From NCBI GenBank assembly GCA_049513455.1, contig JBEKWB010000011.1:1-64000 (forward strand): DNA of 64,000 nt, given 5' to 3'. The DNA is from Bog-473 sp049513455 (GTDB lineage Bacteria > Actinomycetota > Acidimicrobiia > Acidimicrobiales > RAAP-2). Made by a program: the position numbers and the translations under genes. A model generated the notes under the pieces. The model was not told where the DNA came from. It saw only the letters and a list, made by a program, of their open reading frames with translations, and did no database searches. Below, piece by piece: positions 17,975 to 26,686 of this stretch. The first letter of the stretch is position 1, and each line of letters begins with the position of its first letter.

Positions 17975-19533
17975 ACGGGGCGCGTGCGCTGCTGTCCACC
18001 TTGGTGGGTGCGGGTGTCGATGTCTGCTTCGCCAATCCGGGAACCTCCGAGATGCACTTCGTCGCTGCCTTGGACGACGTGCCCGCAATGAAGGGGGTCC
18101 TCACTCTTTTCGAAGGCGTGGCCACCGGAGCCGCAGACGGCTACGCCCGGGTGGCCGGACGGCCCGCCGCGACGCTGCTGCACCTGGGCCCGGGCCTGGG
18201 CAACGGTCTGGCCAACCTGCACAACGCCCGGCGCGCCCGCACGCCGCTGGTCAACATCGTCGGGGACCACGCCACCTACCACGCCCGCTTCGACGCGCCA
18301 CTCGAGTCCGACATTGCCTCGTTGGCCCGCCCGGTCTCGGGCTGGTACCGGGTGACAGCGCGGGCCGACGACGTCGGGGCGGATGCGGCCGATGCGGTTG
18401 CGGCGGCCTACGGGCCGCCGGGGCAGGTCGCGACGCTCGTCCTCCCGGCCGACTCGTCGTGGGCGGAGTCCACCACGGGGCCGTGTCCGCCGCGCCCCCG
18501 TGCCGCGTCACCCGAGGTTTCCCCCGAGACGCTCGAAGGAGTGGCCGAGGCGCTCCGTTCGGGTGAGCGGTCGGCACTCCTGCTCGGCGGGTCGGCCCTG
18601 CGCGCCCGTGGCCTTCACGCCGCGAGCAGGATCAGCGGCGCCAGCGGCGCCCCTCTGTTGGCCGAGACCTTTCCGGCCAATCTGGAACGGGGAGCCGGGA
18701 TCCCGGCCGTCGACCGGCTGGGGTATCTGGCCGAGTTCGCCCAGGCCCAGTTGGCCGGGGTGCAACACCTCGTCCTGGTCGAGGCCAAGTCCCCCGTCTC
18801 CTTCTTCGCCTACCCGGGCAAGGCCAGCGACCTGGTGCCCCCTGGGTGCACCGTGCACACCCTGGTGCGTCCAGGGGAGGACGCACCAGGCGCGCTCGAG
18901 GCCCTGGCCGAGCTGCTCGGTGCGCCCCCCGACGGCGCCACGCCGGCTCTGGCCGCACGACCCGAGCGACCGGAGGGATCCTTGACGACGGAGACTCTGG
19001 CCGCGGCCATCGGCGCGACGCTGCCCGAGAACGCCATCGTGGTGGACGAGGGCAACACCTCGGGGCTGTTCGTCGCGGGTGCCACCGCCGGCGCTCCCCG
19101 CCATGATTGGCTCACGCTCACCGGTGGGGCCATCGGCATCGGGCTCCCTGCCGCCACTGGCGCAGCCGTCGCCGCGCCCGAGCGGCCGGTGCTCTGTGTC
19201 CAGGCCGACGGGAGTGCCATGTACACGCTCCAGGCCCTCTGGACGCAGGCCCGGGAAGAGCTGCATGTGACGACCGTGGTGCTGGCCAACCACAGTTATG
19301 CCATTTTGAACATGGAGCTGCATCGGGTCGGCGCGGGCGGAGGAGGCCCACGCTCCCGGCGCCTCTTGGACCTCACCGACCCCGTCCTCGACTTCGTCGC
19401 CCTCGCCGAGGGGATGGGCGTGCCGGCGCGCCGCGTCGAGACGGCCGGGGGGTTGACCAGCGCCCTGGCGGAGAGCTTCGCCGAACCGGGCCCGTCACTC
19501 ATTGAGATCCCGCTCCCGGGCGGGCCGCGTTAA
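17971..19533 (+). CDS. Thiamine-diphosphate enzyme annotated as acetolactate-synthase-like
   Basis: A 520-residue ThDP-dependent enzyme with the PYR-central-PP domain order. The activating glutamate is in TLFEGVATGAADGYAR (about residue 48). HLGPGLGNGLANLHNARRARTPLVNIVGDH is the conserved PYR region (positions about 70-99). The Mg/ThDP motif begins QADGSAMYTLQALWTQAREE and ends in VLANHSYA. Relatives are usually named acetolactate synthase large subunit, yet no small subunit or branched-chain genes are nearby. The overlap with a 2-hydroxyacid oxidase suggests a 2-oxo-acid decarboxylase or carboligase instead. The C-terminal TAA shares bases with the converging exonuclease gene stop (TTAA, 19530-19533). 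Confidence 0.83.
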   Translation: MNGARALLSTLVGAGVDVCFANPGTSEMHFVAALDDVPAMKGVLTLFEGVATGAADGYARVAGRPAATLLHLGPGLGNGLANLHNARRARTPLVNIVGDHATYHARFDAPLESDIASLARPVSGWYRVTARADDVGADAADAVAAAYGPPGQVATLVLPADSSWAESTTGPCPPRPRAASPEVSPETLEGVAEALRSGERSALLLGGSALRARGLHAASRISGASGAPLLAETFPANLERGAGIPAVDRLGYLAEFAQAQLAGVQHLVLVEAKSPVSFFAYPGKASDLVPPGCTVHTLVRPGEDAPGALEALAELLGAPPDGATPALAARPERPEGSLTTETLAAAIGATLPENAIVVDEGNTSGLFVAGATAGAPRHDWLTLTGGAIGIGLPAATGAAVAAPERPVLCVQADGSAMYTLQALWTQAREELHVTTVVLANHSYAILNMELHRVGAGGGGPRSRRLLDLTDPVLDFVALAEGMGVPARRVETAGGLTSALAESFAEPGPSLIEIPLPGGPR

Positions 19534-20312
19534 GCGGTCTTCGGCACCTCGGCCAGGTCGACGATGACGGGGGCGTGGTCGGAGGGTTTCGGGCCCTTGC
19601 GGGCATCGCGGTCCACCCGTGCGCCTGTGGCCCGTTCGGCCAGGTCCACGCTGACGAGGACGAGGTCGATGCGCATCCCGCGTCCTTGATGGAAGTCGCC
19701 GGCCCGGTAGTCCCACCAACTGAAGACGCCCGGATCGTTGAAGCGCCGGAACACGTCGGTGAGTCCCCAGTCCTCGACGTGGCGTAGTGCGGCGCGTTCG
19801 GGCTCGCTCACGTGGGTCGCTCCGACGAAATGGGCCGGATCCCACACGTCCCCGTCGTCGGGCGCCACATTGAAGTCGCCGCACACCGCCACCGAGTCGC
19901 CGGGCCGACAGGTCTCGTCGAGCATGGTGCGCAGCTGGGCGAGCCATTCGAGTTTGAAGCCGTAGAACTCGTTGTCGAGACTGCGGCCGTTCGGCACGTA
20001 GACCGAGTGCACCCGGACGCCTCCGCACGTCGCCGCGACGAGGCGGCACCCGTGATCATCGTGCGGCGTGCCGAACCCGCGTACTTCGTCGACCACCCCG
20101 ACCCGGCTGAGCAGCGCGACCCCGTTCCAGCGCCCATCCCCGTAATGCGCCGACTCGTAGCCCAGCGCCAAGAATTCCTTCGAGGGGAACTTGTCGTCGG
20201 CCTGCTTCGTCTCCTGCAGGCAGAGCACGTCGGGCTCGTTCTCCTCGATCCACTGGGTGACCCGGGGCATGCGTGCGGTGAGCGAATTGACGTTCCACGT
20301 AGCCAGGCGCAT
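19530..20312 (-). CDS. xthA: Exodeoxyribonuclease III / AP endonuclease
   Basis: A 260-residue EEP-fold nuclease that cleaves DNA at abasic sites and removes 3' blocking groups in base excision repair. Landmarks are WNVNSL at the N-terminus, LQETKQ (metal Glu), CGDFNVAPDDGDVWDP, GMRIDLVLVS and the terminal KPSDHAPVIVDL with the catalytic Asp-His. Length is typical. ATG at 20312 begins MRLATWNVNS as in relatives and overlaps the fabZ stop by one base (TGATG). It is the last gene of the kgd-NYN-fabZ-xthA run and converges on the ThDP enzyme gene. Confidence 0.93.
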   Translation of the reverse strand: MRLATWNVNSLTARMPRVTQWIEENEPDVLCLQETKQADDKFPSKEFLALGYESAHYGDGRWNGVALLSRVGVVDEVRGFGTPHDDHGCRLVAATCGGVRVHSVYVPNGRSLDNEFYGFKLEWLAQLRTMLDETCRPGDSVAVCGDFNVAPDDGDVWDPAHFVGATHVSEPERAALRHVEDWGLTDVFRRFNDPGVFSWWDYRAGDFHQGRGMRIDLVLVSVDLAERATGARVDRDARKGPKPSDHAPVIVDLAEVPKTA

Positions 20313-20746
20313 CAGGCGGCACCTCCCTCGACAATGACAAAGAGCAGATCGGCCTCGCACGCCTTCTGCCCGCCGACCAGAGCCGTCCCGTGTCCCTTGC
20401 CGGCCCGGGCCGACATGTGGTCGAGGGTCACCCGGAGCTCGAGGGTGTCGCCGGGTACCACCTGGCGCCGGAAGCGGGCCCGTTCGATTCCCCCGAAGAG
20501 CGGCAACTTGCCCGTGTAACGGGGGTCCAGCAGCACGGCGAAGCCCCCGAGCTGGGCCAGCGCCTCCACCATGAGCACGCCCGGAAGCGTGGGACGCCCG
20601 GGGAAGTGGCCGGCAAAGAACGGCTCGGAGCCCGTGAGCTCCCAGCGACCCTCTGCCGACTGACCGGGCTCGACCGCGGTCACCGCGGTCACGAAGAGAA
20701 ACGGCGGCCGGTGCGGCAGGACGTCGATCGGCTCTGGGATCTCCAT
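20312..20746 (-). CDS. fabZ: 3-hydroxyacyl-ACP dehydratase FabZ-like
   Basis: A 144-residue single hotdog protein. The FabZ signature is visible as LPHRPPFLFV, then HFPGRPTLPGVLMVEALAQ, which holds the catalytic His and, in helix, the Glu. FabZ dehydrates 3-hydroxyacyl-ACP to trans-2-enoyl-ACP in fatty acid elongation. Length and motif are normal for the family. It sits 27 bp downstream of the NYN-S1 gene and overlaps xthA by one base. No other fatty-acid genes flank it, so a dedicated pathway cannot be named; a related hotdog dehydratase or thioesterase role is a weaker alternative. Confidence 0.85.
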   Translation of the reverse strand: MEIPEPIDVLPHRPPFLFVTAVTAVEPGQSAEGRWELTGSEPFFAGHFPGRPTLPGVLMVEALAQLGGFAVLLDPRYTGKLPLFGGIERARFRRQVVPGDTLELRVTLDHMSARAGKGHGTALVGGQKACEADLLFVIVEGGAA

Positions 20747-20773
20747 GATCTCGAGGTTAAAGCGTCAGCGCGC

Positions 20774-22090
20774 TCAGCGTGCGGCCCCGGCCGCCTTCTT
20801 CGTCGTGCCCCGCCGCTTCTTCACCGGGGGCTCGGGAAGCGAGAGCTCCGCCACGCGCCGGGGCGGGTCCAAGCTCGAGAGCACGAAGGGCCGCACGGTG
20901 CCCTTGGTCAGCACCTGGCGCGCCTTCGTCGGGGCTGGATCGCCCATGGCGCTGAGCGGGATGTAGCAATGCAGGCTTCCCCCATCAGGCAGCGCCACGT
21001 CCACCATCGCCCCGTGCGAGGTGAAGGAGACGACCTCGCCCTCGACGGTGGTCCCCACGGGATACGTGGCGACGAACGTGATGAACGACAGTGGTGCGTT
21101 CACCGCCGGCGGCGGCGTGGCGGAGCGCCTGCGGGGTCCGGGCTGCTCCGGCACCACGAGATCGGCGGATTTCTTCGCCGTCGATCTCCTGGGCGGCGCC
21201 GGCTTGAGCTCCGGCGCCGCCTTCTCGGCCGTCGTCTTCTTCGCCGTCGCCTTCTTCGCCGCGGCCTTCTTCGCCGTCGTCTTCTTCGCCGCGGCCTTCT
21301 TCGGGCTCTTCGTCTTGGTTGCCGCCGACTTCTTCGCGGCCGCCTCTTTCTTGGCCGCCGCAGCCTTCTTCCTCGCCGGCGCCTTGGCCGCCTTCACCTC
21401 GCTCGGCGGGTGGATCGCCTCCTCCACCGCCTCGCTGATGGCGCTCGACAAGTCGGGATCGACCGGGGCCGGTCGCCGTGCACCGCGAGGGGAAGGGGGC
21501 GGCTCACTCGGGGTGATCGGCCAGGTCGTCTCGACGACGGGGGCGGCCTTCTTGGTCGAGTGCTTGGCCGCCTTCTTCGCCGCCCTGGCCAGCTCCGCCG
21601 CCTTGGCCGGAGCCGACTCAGGGTCCTTCGCCGCGCGCGTCTCCGCCGTGGCGGCGCGGCTTTTGGGGCCCCTGATGGGAAGGCGCGGCGTGAAGATCCA
21701 CCCCACTCCCGGCACCGGCTTCCCCCCGATGAGCCGACCCTCGTCGAACAGCCAGGGGTGCTCGCCGTGGAACTCCTGGAACGAGTCGTTGGAGAGGACG
21801 ATGGCGCCGGTGCGCTCCGCGATGCGCAAGACGAAGGCATCGCCCCGTCCGATGGCCCCGGCCGGCGGGGAGACCACCTCGCCGTTGAGCATTGCTTCGC
21901 GCAGCGTCTCGCGTTCGGACTCGTCGATGCGGTGTTCGAACGACGCGTCGACGACGACGGTGATGCGGCTCCCCTGATCCTCTTCGGCGTAGGCGCGTAC
22001 CGCCTCGTCGAGTTGCGCCAGGCTCGGGAGCGTTCGACCTTCCGTGGCCAGGTTGGACCCGTCCACGACAACGTGGTGGGGTTCAGCCAA
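20774..22090 (-). CDS. NYN/PIN-type RNase domain fused to Lys/Ala-rich linker and S1-like domain
   Basis: A 438-residue fusion. Residues about 5-135 look like a Zc3h12a-type NYN/PIN nuclease: VVVDGSNLA (acid D10), TVVVDASF (D48), GRGDAFVLRIAE (D87), and SNDSFQEF (D102) would form the acidic metal site. Residues about 230-310 are almost wholly Lys/Ala with PKKAAAKKTTAKK-type repeats, like histone H1 tails. An S1/OB-like RNA-binding segment (about 343-418, TVEGEVVSFTSHGAMVDVAL) and a basic tail follow. TTG at 22090 is inferred because the first beta strand requires it; it overlaps kgd by 8 nt. Endoribonuclease activity is inference from the fold pattern. Confidence 0.75.
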   Translation of the reverse strand: MAEPHHVVVDGSNLATEGRTLPSLAQLDEAVRAYAEEDQGSRITVVVDASFEHRIDESERETLREAMLNGEVVSPPAGAIGRGDAFVLRIAERTGAIVLSNDSFQEFHGEHPWLFDEGRLIGGKPVPGVGWIFTPRLPIRGPKSRAATAETRAAKDPESAPAKAAELARAAKKAAKHSTKKAAPVVETTWPITPSEPPPSPRGARRPAPVDPDLSSAISEAVEEAIHPPSEVKAAKAPARKKAAAAKKEAAAKKSAATKTKSPKKAAAKKTTAKKAAAKKATAKKTTAEKAAPELKPAPPRRSTAKKSADLVVPEQPGPRRRSATPPPAVNAPLSFITFVATYPVGTTVEGEVVSFTSHGAMVDVALPDGGSLHCYIPLSAMGDPAPTKARQVLTKGTVRPFVLSSLDPPRRVAELSLPEPPVKKRRGTTKKAAGAAR

Positions 22091-25000
22091 TGGCGCGTTG
22101 CAACAGATCGGCCTGCTCCAGCTGGTGCAGCGCGGCACTTCCGATGGCCGGACTGGCCGATTCGCTTCGACTGACGTGACGGAGCCGGAGGCGTGGCGGC
22201 AGCGCGGCGTGCAGGCGGGCATGGACGAACGACCAGGCACCCATGTTCTCGGGCTCCTCCTGCAACCAGACCACCTCCTCCGCCTGTCCGTAACGCTCGA
22301 ACACCTCCGAGATCTGCGCGATCGGCCACGGGTAGAGCTGCTCGATCCGCACCACGGCCACCGCCGCTGCGGCCCCGGCGTCGTCGGCCGCCAACTGCTG
22401 GCGCCGTTGCAGTGCCTCGAGGGCCACCTTTCCGCTGCACAGGACGATCCGGCGAATGCTGTCGGGATCGGTCACCCCGGGATCGTCCAGCACGTGGGCG
22501 AACGATCCCACCTCGAGCTCCTCGATGGGCGAGCGCGAGGCGGGGGCCCGCAGCATGGATTTGGGCGTGACCACGACCAACGGGCGCTTCGGGGAGAGCA
22601 GAGCCTGCGATCGCAGGAGGTGGAAATACTGGGCCGACGTCGAAGGGATGGCGACCCGCATGTTCCCGCGGGCACAGAGTGCGAGGAACCTCTCGAAGCG
22701 CGAGGAGGAGTGCTCGGGGCCCTGCCCCTCGTAACCGTGCGGGAGCAGCATCACCAGGCCGGCGTACTGGCCCCACTTGATTTCGGCTGCGGCCAGGAAG
22801 TTGTCGATGATGATCTGGGCGCCGTTGGCGAAATCCCCGAACTGCGCCTCCCAGGCCACCAGGGCTTCGGGCGCCTCCACCGAGTAGCCGTACTCGAAGC
22901 CGACGGCGGCGTACTCGGAAAGAAGGGAGTCGCGCACGGTGAAGACCCCGAGCTTCCCCTGCGGTGGCGCCAGCACCGCCGTGTCGACCCGGCCCATCCC
23001 GTCTCCGAGGTGGGCCAGCGGGATGAGCTCGTCGGCATTGGTGTAGTCCACCAGCACGGCATGGCGTTGGCTGAACGTGCCGCGCCGGGTGTCCTGCCCG
23101 GTCAGGCGCACATTGACGCCCTCATGGAGCAACGACCCGATGGCCAACGCCTCGGCCAGGGTCCAGTCCACATTGCCGTTGGCGACCATCTCGTCGCGCT
23201 GGGAGAACTGCCGTTCGAGCTTGGGGTGGATGGTGAACCCGTCGGGCACGGTGCGGACCAGCGTGGCCAGCGTGCGCAGTACCTTGCCGTCCACGCCGGT
23301 CTGACCGGACGGGATGTCGGCGTCACCGCGGTCATACACCGGGAGCTGTGTCGGCGCGAGGGAGGGCTCGCCCCGCACCTCGTCGAGCACGGACTGCAAC
23401 CGGTTGTTGAAGTCGTCGAGGGCCGCTTCCGCCCCTTCGAGCGTGATGTCGCCGCGGCGTACCAGGGTCTCGGTGTAGAGCTTGCGTACCGATCGCTTGG
23501 CGTCGATGCGCTGATACATGAGGGGCTGGGTGTAGCTCGGGTCGTCACCCTCGTTGTGGCCGTACTTGCGGTAGCACACGATGTCGATGACCACGTCCTT
23601 GTGGAAGGTCTGCCGGAAGGAAAAGGCCAGGCGGGCGGCGCGGACACACGCCTCGGGGTCGTCGCCGTTGACATGGAAGATGGGCGCCTGCACCATTTTG
23701 GCCACGTCGGTGGGATAGACCGACGTGCGGGCGGAGGCCGGCGCCGTGGTGAACCCCAACTGGTTGTTGATGACCACGTGCACGGCGCCCCCGGTGCGGT
23801 AACCCGAGAGGCCCGAGAGGTTCAACGTCTCGGCCACCACGCCCTGGCCGGCGAAGGCGGCGTCACCGTGCACGAGCACGGACATGCAGGGGAAGCCGTA
23901 GGTGCCGTCGGCCATCGCCCGGGGCGTGCCGTCGGTGGGAGGCGACAACCTGTCCTGCTTGGCCCGGGTCATACCTTCGACCACCGGGTCCACCGCCTCG
24001 AGATGGGAGGGATTGGAGGCCAGCGTGATCGGGAGATCCTCGCCGGCACTGCCCTTGAAGGTGCCCCGCGCGCCCTTGTGGTACTTCACGTCTCCGGAGC
24101 CCTGGACCGATTCGGGATCCAAGTTGCCCTCGAACTCCTCGAAGATCTCCCTGTAGGACTTGCCCACGATGTTGGCCAGTACGTTGAGGCGCCCCCGATG
24201 GGACATCCCCATCACGACCTCGGCCACCCCGGCCCCGGCGGCGGCGTCGAGCAGGGTGTCGAGGAGGACGATGGTCGATTCCGCCCCTTCGAGGCCGAAG
24301 CGCTTCTGGCCGACGTAGCGGGTGTGGAGGAATCGCTCGAACACCTCGGCCGCGTTCAACCGATCCAGAATGTGGCGCTGCTCGCTCTCATTCAGCGTGC
24401 TCGGCTGGCCTTCGACGTGCTGCTGGATCCACCGCTTCTGCTCGGGATCCTGTATGTGCATGTACTCGATGGCCAGGGTGCGGCAATAGGCGACACGCAG
24501 GACGTGGAGGATCTCTTCTAGTGTCGCCACGTCGCGCCCGGCCAGGCCGTCGGCCACGAACGTGCGGGGCAGGTCCCAGATGGTGAGCCCGTACGTCAAC
24601 GGGTCCAGCTCGGGATGGATACGGGGCGGCTCGGCGTCGAGAGGATCGAGGTGCGCGATCAGGTGCCCGCGCACCCGGTACATGTTGATGAGCGTCTGCA
24701 CGTGCACCTGCTTGATCAGCCGCTGGTGCTCGCCCTCCTCGGTGCCCTGGCCGGCGTTGTTGTCCCTCTGCCACCGCACGGGCTCGTAGGGCACGCCCAT
24801 GGATGCGAAGAGCGCGTCGTAGAAGCCGTCCTCCCCGGTGAGCAGCGCGGCGACCCGGCCCAAGAAGATGCCCGACTCCGCACCTTGAATGATGCGGTGG
24901 TCATAGGTGGAGGTCAGGGTGACCACCTTCCCCAGCCCCAGCTGGGCCAGGACCCGCGGGTCGGCGGCTTCGTAGCCGGCTGGGTACCCGAGCGCGCCCA

Positions 25001-25808
25001 CCCCGATGATGGCGCCCTGGCCCGGCATCAGGCGCGGCACCGACTGGGCCGTGCCCAGGGTGCCCGGATTGGTGAGCGACACCGTGGTGCCGCCGAAATC
25101 GTCCGGAGAGATCTTCTGAGTGTGGATCTTGCGGATGAGGTCTTCGTACGCCAGCACGAATGACCGGAAGTCGAGGGTGTCGGCCTCGCGGATGCACGGC
25201 ACGAGCAGGGTGCGGGAACCATCGCTCTTCTGCTGATCCACCGCCAGGCCGAGACCCACGTGCTTGTGGTGGATGACGCCCGGCTTGCCCGTGCCGTTGG
25301 CATCCCCGACGAACGCCGCGTTGAGAGCCGGGACGTCGGAGAGGGCGCGGACGATGGCGTAGCCGATGAGGTGGGTGAAGCTGACCTTGGCCCCCGTGGT
25401 GCGCGCCAGCTGATTGTTGAGAATCTGCCGGTTCACCTCGAGGAGGCGTGCAGGGACCGTGCGCACGCTCGTCGCGGTCGGGACCCCGAGGCTGGCCTCC
25501 ATGTTGGCCACAATTCGGCTGGCGGCCCCCTTGAGGAGCACCGCATCCTCCGAGCCCGACCCTGCGCCCGGCGGGGCGGCCAGCCGATCAGCGGCGGGCG
25601 TGGGTGCAGCGGAGACCGGCGGGGCCACCACGGTGGCCGCGACCGGAACTGCCTGGGGAGCCGGGAGGGGGGTGGCCCGGTAGTCGGCGAAGAACTCGCG
25701 CCAGCTGTCGCTCACCGATGACGGATCGACCAGAAAACGGTCGTACATGTCGTCCACCAGCCACGCATTGGGGCCGAACGAGCCCGCGGACGCTTCTGAC
25801 TGTGCCAT
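22083..25808 (-). CDS. kgd: Multifunctional 2-oxoglutarate dehydrogenase E2-E1 / decarboxylase
   Basis: A 1241-residue enzyme with the actinobacterial OdhA/Kgd layout. An N-terminal E1-type segment (about 10-45, FGPNAWLVDDMYDRFL) is followed by a Pro/Ala linker. An E2 acyltransferase core lies at about 90-330, with the active-site STYDHRIIQGAESG. The ThDP-dependent E1 part fills 380-1241 (HRGRLNVLANI, VVINNQLGFTT, YRKYGHNEGDDPS). It decarboxylates 2-oxoglutarate in the TCA cycle, giving succinyl-CoA with E2/E3 partners or succinic semialdehyde. ATG 25808 lies 6 nt after TATGGT and matches the conserved N-terminus; the in-frame upstream extension is rejected. No lipoyl domain is visible. Confidence 0.95.
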   Translation of the reverse strand: MAQSEASAGSFGPNAWLVDDMYDRFLVDPSSVSDSWREFFADYRATPLPAPQAVPVAATVVAPPVSAAPTPAADRLAAPPGAGSGSEDAVLLKGAASRIVANMEASLGVPTATSVRTVPARLLEVNRQILNNQLARTTGAKVSFTHLIGYAIVRALSDVPALNAAFVGDANGTGKPGVIHHKHVGLGLAVDQQKSDGSRTLLVPCIREADTLDFRSFVLAYEDLIRKIHTQKISPDDFGGTTVSLTNPGTLGTAQSVPRLMPGQGAIIGVGALGYPAGYEAADPRVLAQLGLGKVVTLTSTYDHRIIQGAESGIFLGRVAALLTGEDGFYDALFASMGVPYEPVRWQRDNNAGQGTEEGEHQRLIKQVHVQTLINMYRVRGHLIAHLDPLDAEPPRIHPELDPLTYGLTIWDLPRTFVADGLAGRDVATLEEILHVLRVAYCRTLAIEYMHIQDPEQKRWIQQHVEGQPSTLNESEQRHILDRLNAAEVFERFLHTRYVGQKRFGLEGAESTIVLLDTLLDAAAGAGVAEVVMGMSHRGRLNVLANIVGKSYREIFEEFEGNLDPESVQGSGDVKYHKGARGTFKGSAGEDLPITLASNPSHLEAVDPVVEGMTRAKQDRLSPPTDGTPRAMADGTYGFPCMSVLVHGDAAFAGQGVVAETLNLSGLSGYRTGGAVHVVINNQLGFTTAPASARTSVYPTDVAKMVQAPIFHVNGDDPEACVRAARLAFSFRQTFHKDVVIDIVCYRKYGHNEGDDPSYTQPLMYQRIDAKRSVRKLYTETLVRRGDITLEGAEAALDDFNNRLQSVLDEVRGEPSLAPTQLPVYDRGDADIPSGQTGVDGKVLRTLATLVRTVPDGFTIHPKLERQFSQRDEMVANGNVDWTLAEALAIGSLLHEGVNVRLTGQDTRRGTFSQRHAVLVDYTNADELIPLAHLGDGMGRVDTAVLAPPQGKLGVFTVRDSLLSEYAAVGFEYGYSVEAPEALVAWEAQFGDFANGAQIIIDNFLAAAEIKWGQYAGLVMLLPHGYEGQGPEHSSSRFERFLALCARGNMRVAIPSTSAQYFHLLRSQALLSPKRPLVVVTPKSMLRAPASRSPIEELEVGSFAHVLDDPGVTDPDSIRRIVLCSGKVALEALQRRQQLAADDAGAAAAVAVVRIEQLYPWPIAQISEVFERYGQAEEVVWLQEEPENMGAWSFVHARLHAALPPRLRLRHVSRSESASPAIGSAALHQLEQADLLQRAIG

Positions 25809-25814
25809 TCTCCC

Positions 25815-25820
25815 ACCATA
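25815..25820 (-). promoter_or_regulatory. Putative -10 box of leaderless kgd transcript
   Basis: On the minus strand TATGGT ends 6 nt before ATG 25808, with no Shine-Dalgarno. The divergent hydrolase gene has its own candidate box TATCGT at 25853-25858. Confidence 0.6.
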
Positions 25821-25869
25821 CCGGGGGCGCTCGGGGAGTTGGGGCAGGGCGATATCGTCGCCCCTACTC

Positions 25870-26661
25870 ATGGGCTATCCGGCCGGACTCCACATTCTCG
25901 AACGGGCGGGGTCCGTGCCGGGGGCGCCGGCCGTGGTGCTCGTGCACGGATCACTGGACCGGGCCGAGAGTTTCCGGCGGGTCATGCGCCGCCTGCCCGA
26001 ACTGCACATCGTCGCCTACGACCGGCGGGGCTACCAGGGCTCCCGGCGGGCGGGGGTGGTGGGTCTGAACGGGCACATCGCCGACCTCGCGGAGATCCTG
26101 ACCGAGGTCCGGGCCCGGGGAGCAACCACCGTCGTGGTGATCGGCCACAGCGTGGGCGGGGATGTCGTGATCGGGACCGCCCTGGCCGAACCACTCTTGT
26201 GCGACTCGCTGGGCGCCTTCGAACCTCCCATGCCGTGGCTGGGCTTTCGTCGTACCCGGCCGGGCGACGATCGGCCGCGCGACTGGAGTCCCCTGGCCGA
26301 GGACCCGGCTGAGGAGGTCGAGCGGTTCTTCAGCCGGATGGTGAGCCCCTCAGCCTGGCGCCGACTGTCCGACGGAGGACGGGTCGGCCGCCGCGCCGAC
26401 GGGCCGGCGCTGGTGGCCGACCTTCTCGGCCTGCGCGGAGATCCCCCGTTCGTGGTCATGGACCTCGCCGTGCCTGCACTCTTCGGACGGGGCGGTCCCG
26501 CCAGTGAGCCGCACCACCGCGACGGCGTGGCCTGGCTGGGCGCCCACGTGCCCGGCGCCGCGGTCTACGAGATTGACGGCGCACAACACGGCGCGCACCT
26601 CTCGCATCCCGATCACTTCGCCGCCTTCACCCGCGCCGTGGTCGAACGGGCGACGGCCTGA
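25870..26661 (+). CDS. Alpha/beta hydrolase
   Basis: A 263-residue cytoplasmic alpha/beta hydrolase. It has VLVHGSLDRAESF (oxyanion), the elbow VIGHSVGGDVVIG (Ser about 97) and a C-terminal His in IDGAQHGAHLSHPDHF. The lid region is Arg/Pro-rich. Substrate is unknown; esterase, lipase and dehalogenase-like activities all occur in this fold. ATG at 25870 starts MGYPAGLHILERAG, and a TATCGT box lies 11 nt upstream. It diverges from kgd and converges on the DMT transporter gene, so it is probably monocistronic. Confidence 0.8.
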   Translation: MGYPAGLHILERAGSVPGAPAVVLVHGSLDRAESFRRVMRRLPELHIVAYDRRGYQGSRRAGVVGLNGHIADLAEILTEVRARGATTVVVIGHSVGGDVVIGTALAEPLLCDSLGAFEPPMPWLGFRRTRPGDDRPRDWSPLAEDPAEEVERFFSRMVSPSAWRRLSDGGRVGRRADGPALVADLLGLRGDPPFVVMDLAVPALFGRGGPASEPHHRDGVAWLGAHVPGAAVYEIDGAQHGAHLSHPDHFAAFTRAVVERATA

Positions 26662-26686
26662 GCTCCGACGACGCACCGGGTGCCGT

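Noticed and set aside
22044..24521. Very long open frame (about 825 codons) antisense to kgd
   Set aside because: The peptide has shadow-type composition and no motif. The minus strand encodes conserved E1 residues throughout.
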